A DNA stretch of 64,000 bases, taken from Liminaster sp045627785. Its GTDB lineage: Bacteria; Bacteroidota; Bacteroidia; Bacteroidales; UBA3663. Location of the stretch: NCBI GenBank assembly GCA_045627785.1, contig JAZQOF010000016.1:84482-148481 (forward strand), read 5' to 3'. Position numbers and translations under genes: made by a program. Shown in pieces: positions 58,243-64,000 of the stretch (the first letter of the stretch is position 1; each line of letters begins with the position of its first letter). Under the pieces are notes generated by a model. That model ran no database searches and was not told the origin of the DNA. It saw only the letters and a program-made list of their open reading frames with translations.

Positions 58243-59169
58243 CTATAGGCGCTCCACCATCGCAAGGATGTCACCCTTGCTCATCTCCATCTTGATCACG
58301 ACACCCCAGCCGTTGCCAAAGTCCTTGACAGAGTTGACAAGCATATAGACATCATCGTCGATGATCAGGAAGCGGTCATGATTTTTGTCTGAAAACTGGA
58401 TGAAGTCTATCTCGGCATCAGGAAACTGTTTGTTGTATTTCTCCAAGTCTGCAATTAGCTTAGCCCTATAACGTGAATGTATTGTTGCCTTAACTCCATT
58501 CTCTCGTTTTGACAGAATGGCAAGTACGGTATCGTCAACATAATTGTCGATAAGGACAATCTCTCGCTTTGCACTACGCACGAGGTCTGATATGTAGTTC
58601 CAGGCATCAAACACGCAGCCGTTGCCGAAGAGCTGTTCCTTCGGTTCCTCGTTGGTCTTGATGTAGAGATCGATCTGCTCCTGCTGATGTCTCTGAATCT
58701 GCTTTATCTGCAAGATCTCATCATGCTGAGACAGAAGTTTTGCTTCAAAACGCTGTTCCATTTGAATCAACTGGTTATTTACAGAATAACCTTTCAGAAG
58801 ATATTCTTTAAGGATGCTGTTTGCCCAACGACGGAATTGAGTGCCCTTCAGACTCTTTACTCTATACCCAACAGAGATGATGACATCAAGATTATATAAT
58901 ACCACTTTTGTTGTTTGTATTTTCCCTACGATAGCTCCGTGTTGAGTGGTTGTAAAGGAATCCTTGACAACCACATCCTTCAACAACTCACCTTCTCTAA
59001 AAATGTTTCCAATATGTATAGAAACATTTTGCTTTGTCGTCGAAAACAATTCTGCCATTTGAGCTTGTGTCAGCCAAACAGACTCATCTTCTAAACGAAC
59101 TTCTAATTTAATCTTTTCACTCGGGTGATACAGTATCACCTCGCCCTTCTTCTGGATTTCTTGTTCCAT
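58243..59169 (-). CDS. RhuM-family protein with C-terminal phospholipase-D-like domain
   Basis: 308 residues. The RhuM N-domain shows VWLTQAQMAELFSTTKQNVSIHIGNI (DNA-binding-like), then YNLDVIISVGYRVKSLKGTQFRRWA. The C-terminal part (about 190-305) has VLIDNYVDDTVLAIL and HDRFLIIDDDVYMLVNS, an HxD-type pattern related to PLD-like nuclease folds with only one clear motif. RhuM genes are common in islands; their function is unsettled. A coiled helix (QRFEAKLLSQHDEILQIKQI) links the halves. Confidence 0.82.
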   Translation of the reverse strand: MEQEIQKKGEVILYHPSEKIKLEVRLEDESVWLTQAQMAELFSTTKQNVSIHIGNIFREGELLKDVVVKDSFTTTQHGAIVGKIQTTKVVLYNLDVIISVGYRVKSLKGTQFRRWANSILKEYLLKGYSVNNQLIQMEQRFEAKLLSQHDEILQIKQIQRHQQEQIDLYIKTNEEPKEQLFGNGCVFDAWNYISDLVRSAKREIVLIDNYVDDTVLAILSKRENGVKATIHSRYRAKLIADLEKYNKQFPDAEIDFIQFSDKNHDRFLIIDDDVYMLVNSVKDFGNGWGVVIKMEMSKGDILAMVERL

Positions 59170-59319
59170 AGATGTTCTGAAATTTGGTTTTTATAAGTTA
59201 CAATGATCATTACACTTTGCGTGGATGATTTATGGCGCAAAGATAGAGACTATATTTTTAATCTCCAAATGAATATGATGCAAAATTTAGTGGTTAGTGC
59301 CGATATTTCCTGCTTTCTC

Positions 59320-59715
59320 TTGTCAAACTACTCCGATCGGGCTCCCCAGAATCCCGAAATGTCATCGGAGCAGATGAATTGGGCTACGAGAAAACAGGAA
59401 GTGTCATCGACATTTGTCGACATCAACACAATGTTCAAAGTGTTGATGTCGACGCATGGAGATTGGGCTTCGGAGTTTTAAAAAGTCTAATCTCCAAACG
59501 GAGAATGGACTTCCGAGAAGTCGGAAATGTCTTCGTAGAGGTACAATGACTACTCTTGTCGGCAAGAGTGCTGATCGTATCAGTTTGATGACTACACCAG
59601 AAAAGTCGAGTGCTCATCGACGCGCGTCGATGAGGCCACGGGAAGTCCGGAGAGATCATCGACGGTCGTCGATCAGACGTCGGGAATTCCCGTAGCCCAA
59701 TCGACGAGCGAAGAT
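59320..59715. repeat. Degenerate palindromic array, right
   Basis: Alternating palindromes resembling the array at 57-200. The best is a 22-bp perfect palindrome at 59613-59634 centred on CGACGCGCGTCG. Others are GGGAATTCCC (about 59681), ATCGACGGTCGTCGAT (about 59658), and a 14-bp stem GTCGACATCAACAC/GTGTTGATGTCGAC (59416-59429, 59440-59453). Open frames across it (59203-59481, 59456-59695) follow the repeats and look non-coding. Confidence 0.65.
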
Positions 59716-59740
59716 CAGAAAAGATCAAAAATGATATGAA

Positions 59741-59805
59741 TTAAGAAGAAATACTACATTTCCTCAATAGTTTTGCCTAACAATTAAGATTTCTTCTTAA
59801 CTTTG
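59741..59805 (+). promoter_or_regulatory. Promoter with 12-bp inverted repeat
   Basis: TTAAGAAGAAAT (59741-59752) and ATTTCTTCTTAA (59789-59800) are exact inverses. The second overlaps TAACTTTG (59798-59805), with TTTG at 59772-59775 (22-base spacer). It would start a transcript about 200 bases before hicA. Confidence 0.55.
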
Positions 59806-59894
59806 TTCCGTCTTACAAAGACAAGAAACAACGGAATCATTCAGTGCCATAACTTGAAAGATTCACAAAGTGTTAACATAATAATGAAATTTTT

Positions 59895-60032
59895 ATGAGA
59901 AAAAGAACAAGACGGACTGTCAAAATGCGCCATTTTATGATAAATAATATGGCAAGGAGTGTGTTTCCTGTTGCAGATTTATGTGTGCAACTAAATTTTA
60001 GTTACATTTGTGTGTTGAATTATGGGAACTAA
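59895..60032 (+). CDS. Possible 45-residue basic peptide overlapping hicA start
   Basis: MRKKRTRRTVKMRHFMINNM continues to a cysteine-containing hydrophobic tail and overlaps the hicA start by 11 bases in another frame. It lies downstream of the 59772-59805 promoter. It could be a small coupled gene or chance; no family was recognised. Confidence 0.3.
   Translation: MRKRTRRTVKMRHFMINNMARSVFPVADLCVQLNFSYICVLNYGN
59989..60010 (+). promoter_or_regulatory. hicAB promoter and operator
   Basis: AACTAAA-T-TTTAGTT (59989-60003) is a perfect 15-base dyad abutting TACATTTG (60003-60010), 11 bases before the hicA ATG. The overlap suggests autorepression by HicB. Confidence 0.65.
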
Positions 60033-60279
60033 AGAAAAGTTGCTCGAACGATTCTGTAAACTCCCAACAGATTTCACTTTTCAGGAATTGGAACGGTTGC
60101 TGAAAGGATTCGGCTATTTGAAGCAGAACAAAGGAGCTACATCTGGATCAAGAGTAGTGTTCAAGGATGCCAACAATCATCCGATAATGATTCATAAGCC
60201 ACATCCAGGGAATGTGATTAAGTCGTATGCGATGAAGCAGATTTACGATGAATTGAAAGAAAAAGGCCATATAAAATAG
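60022..60279 (+). CDS. hicA: HicA-family mRNA interferase toxin
   Basis: 85 residues. The double-stranded-RNA-binding-like fold shows FTFQELERLLKGFGYLKQNKGATSGSRVVF and the active His region HPIMIHKPHPGNVIK, ending with a helix (AMKQIYDELKEKGHI). HicA cleaves mRNA and is held by HicB, encoded six bases downstream. Confidence 0.9.
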   Translation: MGTKEKLLERFCKLPTDFTFQELERLLKGFGYLKQNKGATSGSRVVFKDANNHPIMIHKPHPGNVIKSYAMKQIYDELKEKGHIK

Positions 60280-60285
60280 TGAGCT

Positions 60286-60624
60286 ATGAATACTTTGACA
60301 TATAAAGGATATATAGGAACCGTAAGTTTCTCGGAAAAAGATGGAGCGTTTTTCGGGAAGGTTGAAGGCATTGACGGGCTCGTGAACTTTGAGGGCGATA
60401 GTGTCAAGCAATTGACCAATGCATTTCATGAAGCCGTTGATGACTATATTGCTTATTGTGAAGAAAATGGATTGGAGCCGCGACATAGTTATTCTGGTTC
60501 ATTGAACATAAGGATTAGTCCTGAAACGCATAGCCGTGTGGCAGCTTTGGCAAAGCAAACTGGCGTTACTATCAATGCTTTTATCAAGAATGCCATTGAA
60601 AAACAAGTTGCTTGTCTGCTATGA
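60286..60624 (+). CDS. hicB: HicB-family antitoxin
   Basis: 112 residues. Partial RNase-H-like domain (TYKGYIGTVSFSEKDGAFFGKVEGI, then FEGDSVKQLTNAFHEAVDDYIAYCEENG) followed by a ribbon-helix-helix DNA-binding tail (SLNIRISPETHSRVAALAKQTGVTINAFIKNAIEKQ). It binds HicA and probably the dyad upstream of hicA. Confidence 0.92.
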   Translation: MNTLTYKGYIGTVSFSEKDGAFFGKVEGIDGLVNFEGDSVKQLTNAFHEAVDDYIAYCEENGLEPRHSYSGSLNIRISPETHSRVAALAKQTGVTINAFIKNAIEKQVACLL

Positions 60625-60638
60625 TTTCTATATAAACA

Positions 60639-60668
60639 AAAACCACTGCTCGAAAGGGCAGTGGTTTT
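60639..60668. terminator. Terminator after hicAB
   Basis: AAAACCACTGC, 8-base loop, GCAGTGGTTTT, an 11-bp stem with a T-tract; it also serves the convergent small gene. Confidence 0.85.
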
Positions 60669-60710
60669 ATATTACACTAAGAAATGTATCTTGCTTCCTG
60701 ATGTAGCTTT

Positions 60711-60866
60711 TTACTTGCTTTCCTTTTTTGTAGGAATAAGACCGATGATAAAGAAAAGTGAAGAGAAGAAAGCTACGAAAGCCGTAAGCGAACGGCTGTC
60801 AAGGAGCCAGTTCCAACACATGATAGCAACCAAGGCGGAAGCGATAAAATATACTGTCTTTTTCAT
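60711..60866 (-). CDS. 51-residue two-helix membrane protein
   Basis: MKKTVYFIASALVAIMCWNW and a second helix (LTAFVAFFSSLFFIIGLIP) with a basic tail KKESK. The ATG at 60866 is preferred over an ORF start at 60938 because a CTTTG promoter-like box (minus strand, near 60899-60903) lies between them. Function unknown. Confidence 0.55.
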   Translation of the reverse strand: MKKTVYFIASALVAIMCWNWLLDSRSLTAFVAFFSSLFFIIGLIPTKKESK

Positions 60867-61120
60867 ACCACAAAAGATTAAATTGTTAATATCTGTGGCA
60901 AAGATCAGGCTACATGCAGAAATTCTACTTCCGAGCATAAAAGAAAATTTTATTTTTTTCGCTTTTTTTGTGTAGCAGCTTTAAAAAGTAGACACAAAAA
61001 AGTGATTATTAAAAGATTTATTTTTCTAAAGTAGACAAAATGTTTAATTTTTATGTTTTGAAATTTTCAAAAATAGACAAATTAATACAACATACACTGT
61101 TACACTACAAATATTATAAA

Positions 61121-61160
61121 AATAACCCCCGAGAGCCAAGAACGGCTTTCGGGGGTTATT
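61121..61160. terminator. Strong terminator downstream of acyl-CoA dehydrogenase
   Basis: AATAACCCCCGAGAGCC, loop AAGAAC, GGCTTTCGGGGGTTATT: a 17-bp stem with one G-U pair. Confidence 0.9.
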
Positions 61161-61195
61161 ATTATAAGATTTCCGACTTGAAAAGTCCCGTCGGA

Positions 61196-62908
61196 TTACT
61201 TGCGGTAGTTAACGAGGTCTTCTGGAGTTGCATCAGCAACGAAGTCTGCGTGCTTCTCAACTTCTGCAGCAGCGTAGCGAACATAAACCTTAGCGCTGTC
61301 AGCGAAAAGCTCTGCGTTCTTTGTTGCATTGCCGAGCATGAGGATTGACATGATAGTGTCGGCTGCCATCTCGTAGAGGTGACGTGAGCAGAAATCCTTG
61401 AACTCGTCGTTCTTTGCATCAACAACCTTAGCTACAGCTGCATTGTACTTCTCAGCCATCTTCTCTACGCGAGCCTTGAGTGCTGCGTATTCTGGAGCGA
61501 TCTCAGTCTCAGCGAAGAGATCGTTGATGATCTGACCATAGAAGCCGTTTGTGATGTAGCGGATAGCTGCAACTGTCTGGAGCTGTGTAGTACCTTCGTA
61601 GATTGTGAGGATACGAGCATCACGATAGAGACGCTGGCAAGCATACTCGAGCATGAAGCCTGAACCACCATGAATCTGGATACCATCGTATGCGTTCTGG
61701 TTAGCATATTCAGAAGTCATACCCTTGCCGAGTGGAGTGAATGCATCGGCGAGCTTAGAGTACTTCTTGAGTTCTGCACGTTCTTCTGGAGTGAGCTTAC
61801 GTTCGCGCTCGATGTCCTCAAGGCACTTGTAGATATCAACATAAGCAGAAGTAGTGTAGAGCAAGCAACGACCAGCTTCGAGCTTAGCCTTCATGAGTGC
61901 GAGCATGTCGTAAACTGCAGGGAACTCGATGATTGCCTGACCGAACTGCTTACGATCCTTAGCATAAGCGAGAGCCTCGTTGTAAGCTGCCTGGCTGACA
62001 CCTGTTGACTGAGCTGCGATACCAAGACGGGCACCGTTCATGAGAGCCATAACGTACTTGATCAAACCGAGCTTACGGCTACCACAGAGTTCTGCCTTAG
62101 CGTTCTTGTAAACGAGCTCACAAGTTGGAGAACCATGAATACCGAGCTTGTTCTCGATACGACGTACGTTTACGCCACCCTGACGCTTGTCATAGATGAA
62201 CATTGAGAGACCACGACCGTCCTTTGTACCTTCCTCTGAACGAGCAAGTACGAGGTGGATATCAGAGTCACCATTAGTGATGAATCGCTTACAGCCGTTG
62301 AGCAACCAGCAACCCTCTTCCTCAGAGTAAGTAGCCTTGAGCATTACGCTCTGGAGGTCGGAACCTGCATCCGGCTCAGTAAGGTCCATAGACATTGTTT
62401 CGCCTGCACAAACGCGAGGAACGAAACGCTGACGCTGATCTTCGTCACCGAACTCATAGAGAGTCTCCATACAATCCTGGAGAGACCAGATGTTCTGGAA
62501 ACCTGCATCGGCAGCAGCAACCATTTCGTTGATTGCTGAATATGCTACGTTAGGGAAGTTAAGACCTCCGTAACGACGAGGCATTGTAACACCATTGAGA
62601 CCTGCCTTGATAACTGCATCGAGGTTTTCCTTAGTCTTGCTTGCATAGATCATACGGCCGTTCTCGCAACGAGGACCTTCAGCATCTACTGACTCAGCAT
62701 TAGGTGCAATGACATTGGCACAAACATCACCAGCGAGGTCGAATACGCGATCGTAAGAATCGATAGCATCTTCGAAATCCTGTGGTGCATAATCAAATTT
62801 ATCCTTATCTGCATAGTTGCGCTCCTTGAGTTCAACAATGCGCTTCATCAACGGATTGTTCTCAATATGGAACTTAATCTCCGGATGGTCTGTATAGAAA
62901 TTTGCCAT
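61196..62908 (-). CDS. Acyl-CoA dehydrogenase
   Basis: 570 residues, longer than the 380-residue core because of a C-terminal extension typical of the AcdA/AidB-like Bacteroidota group. SMDLTEPDAGSDLQSVMLKATY (FAD/substrate loop), GCKRFITNGDSDIHLVLARS, a RKQFGQAIIEFPAV helix, and DGIQIHGGSGFMLEYACQRLYRDARILTIYEGTTQLQ are present. It oxidises an acyl-CoA and passes electrons to the Etf encoded directly upstream on the same strand. Confidence 0.93.
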   Translation of the reverse strand: MANFYTDHPEIKFHIENNPLMKRIVELKERNYADKDKFDYAPQDFEDAIDSYDRVFDLAGDVCANVIAPNAESVDAEGPRCENGRMIYASKTKENLDAVIKAGLNGVTMPRRYGGLNFPNVAYSAINEMVAAADAGFQNIWSLQDCMETLYEFGDEDQRQRFVPRVCAGETMSMDLTEPDAGSDLQSVMLKATYSEEEGCWLLNGCKRFITNGDSDIHLVLARSEEGTKDGRGLSMFIYDKRQGGVNVRRIENKLGIHGSPTCELVYKNAKAELCGSRKLGLIKYVMALMNGARLGIAAQSTGVSQAAYNEALAYAKDRKQFGQAIIEFPAVYDMLALMKAKLEAGRCLLYTTSAYVDIYKCLEDIERERKLTPEERAELKKYSKLADAFTPLGKGMTSEYANQNAYDGIQIHGGSGFMLEYACQRLYRDARILTIYEGTTQLQTVAAIRYITNGFYGQIINDLFAETEIAPEYAALKARVEKMAEKYNAAVAKVVDAKNDEFKDFCSRHLYEMAADTIMSILMLGNATKNAELFADSAKVYVRYAAAEVEKHADFVADATPEDLVNYRK

Positions 62909-62928
62909 TATTTATCGTTCTTGGGGTT

Positions 62929-63972
62929 TTACTTGCTGTTCTTCTTGTAGTACTTGATCATCTTTGGGATAACCTCCTCAACAGTTCCGTTGATTACATA
63001 GTCAGCGATAGTGTTGATTGGAGCGTTTGGATCGCTGTTGACAGAGATGATAATACCAGAATCCTGCATACCTGCGATGTGCTGGATTGCACCACTGACA
63101 CCAAATGCAATGAGGAGCTTTGGACGAACAGTAACACCTGTCTGACCAATCTGACGATCGTGATCAGCGAAACCTGCATCGACCGCTGCACGTGAAGCAC
63201 CTACCTCAGCGTGAAGTTCCTTAGCCAATTCGAAGAGCATATCGAAGTTCTCACGTGAACCAACACCGAAACCACCATCGATTACGATTGGAGCGCCCTT
63301 AAGGTTGTGCTTAGCAGCCTCAACGTGACGATCGATAACCTTAACTACATATTCGCACTCTGGAACATACTTTGCTACGTCGTGCTTTACAACCTCACCC
63401 TTGTAGTTCTCATCGAGAACTTCCATCTTCATAACACCTTCACGTACTGTTGCCATCTGTGGACGGTGCTCTGGGTTTACGATTGTTGCAACGATGTTAC
63501 CACCGAATGCAGGACGAATCTGCATGAGCTTGTTGTCGAAGTGCTTAACGATAGGCTTCTTGTTCTCGTCGAAACCACAATTCATATCGAACTCATCGAT
63601 CTCGAGCTGAGTACAGTCGGCAGTAAGACCACTGAAGAGAGCAGAAGAAACGCGTGGACCGAGGTCACGACCGATAACTGTTGCACCCATCAAGCAGATC
63701 TGTGGATCTTCCTCCTTGAAGAGGTTAACGAGGATTGCAGTGTGAGGATTTGAAGTGTAAGGGAAGAGACCTGGAGCATCGAAAACGTGAACCTTGTCAA
63801 CACCATACTTCATTACCTGCTTCTCAACACCGTCGAGGTTTGAGCCTGCACAGATACATTCAAGCTGTACGCCAAGAGTATTGGCGAGTTTGCGACCCTT
63901 TGTGAGGAGCTCGAGGCTGACGTCCTTTACGGTTGTACCCTCGATTTCGCAATATACATATACACTATTCAT
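62929..63972 (-). CDS. etfA: Electron transfer flavoprotein alpha subunit
   Basis: 347 residues from the ATG at 63972. The C-terminal FAD domain shows PIVIDGGFGVGSRENFDML, EVGASRAAVDAGF, IGQTGVTVRPKLLIAFGVSGAIQH and ISVNSDPNAPINTIADYVINGT. It carries electrons from acyl-CoA dehydrogenase. It starts one base after the stop of the upstream frame, so it is tightly coupled to it. Confidence 0.95.
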   Translation of the reverse strand: MNSVYVYCEIEGTTVKDVSLELLTKGRKLANTLGVQLECICAGSNLDGVEKQVMKYGVDKVHVFDAPGLFPYTSNPHTAILVNLFKEEDPQICLMGATVIGRDLGPRVSSALFSGLTADCTQLEIDEFDMNCGFDENKKPIVKHFDNKLMQIRPAFGGNIVATIVNPEHRPQMATVREGVMKMEVLDENYKGEVVKHDVAKYVPECEYVVKVIDRHVEAAKHNLKGAPIVIDGGFGVGSRENFDMLFELAKELHAEVGASRAAVDAGFADHDRQIGQTGVTVRPKLLIAFGVSGAIQHIAGMQDSGIIISVNSDPNAPINTIADYVINGTVEEVIPKMIKYYKKNSK

Positions 63973-63973
63973 A

Positions 63974-64000
63974 TTAGCCAATAATCTTATCGTTCAACAA
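63974..64000 (-). CDS. etfB: 3' end of probable electron transfer flavoprotein beta subunit
   Basis: Only eight codons and the stop are in the window (LLNDKIIG then TAA at 63974-63976). The tail and its one-base spacing to etfA fit etfB; the rest lies beyond 64000. Confidence 0.5.
   Translation of the reverse strand: MLNDKIIG

Noticed and set aside
59203..59728. Open frames across the right palindromic array
   Set aside because: Frames follow the repeats on both strands and lack promoters, start context and recognisable domains.
1..64000. tRNA and rRNA genes
   Set aside because: No convincing T-loop/acceptor combination or rRNA segment was seen on either strand by eye; a covariance-model scan would be decisive.

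Overview
The window looks like chromosome from a gut or rumen Bacteroidales bacterium close to Prevotella. The grounds are repeated Bacteroidota-type promoters (TTTG, 19-22 bases, TAnnTTTG), lipoprotein signal peptides, polysaccharide-degrading gene clusters, a LruC/DUF4842 lipoprotein pair, a smalltalk-type small protein, and spacer repeats of the ATTGATAATT type. No rRNA, tRNA, transposase or CRISPR array was recognised. All calls come from reading the sequence; no database search was possible.

Left end (1-9.1 kb), accessory and the most unusual part. Two homologous surface lipoprotein genes point away from each other (271-2202 minus, 5423-7483 plus). Their 5' ends form a 44-bp perfect inverted repeat (2158-2201 and 5430-5473). 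The only ATG and promoter lie inside the 3.2-kb segment between the repeats, in front of the right gene. The left gene is an intact frame with no start codon or promoter. Inverting the segment would fuse promoter, ATG and first codons to the left gene and silence the right one. The segment also carries three toxin-antitoxin-like modules (GNAT, PIN, GNAT) and a DUF2442-HTH gene with a DUF4160 remnant. All of them are transcribed towards whichever lipoprotein gene is on. A Hin/Mpi-type serine recombinase (7546-8157) sits directly beside the right gene, followed by a further GNAT toxin-antitoxin-like pair.

Core region (9.1-26.9 kb): fabD, galM and galK, truA and a CCA-adding/poly(A) polymerase-like enzyme, a GH51 arabinofuranosidase, lepA, a four-helix-bundle protein, an NhaD-type antiporter, an 822-bp inverted-repeat element containing 75-bp tandem repeats, a smalltalk-like peptide, a DASS transporter, a voltage-gated channel, and the pta-ackA acetate operon.

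Hemicellulose region (26.9-45.5 kb): two divergent operons share one promoter region. The leftward operon encodes a SGNH acetylesterase, a GH5-CE7 fusion, a GH94 phosphorylase, a GH9 glucanase and a carboxylesterase, suited to acetylated glucomannan or beta-glucan. The rightward operon encodes a GH115 glucuronidase, a GPH-type sugar importer, a GH10 xylanase, a GH43 enzyme, a CE1 esterase and an NAD(P)HX dehydratase, suited to glucuronoxylan. No SusC/SusD pair is present in the window.

Housekeeping region (45.5-56.6 kb): a membrane sulfatase-fold protein, a YqeY protein, an acyltransferase, a gamma-carbonic anhydrase, RNase R, DUF4332, a GH2 enzyme, a Nudix hydrolase, a helical-repeat protein, and an ECF sigma factor with a membrane partner.

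Right end (56.6-64 kb): VapBC-like and HicAB toxin-antitoxin pairs, a RhuM-family protein beside GTGAGGAG repeats, a second palindromic array resembling the one at the left edge, and then acyl-CoA dehydrogenase with electron-transfer flavoprotein genes.
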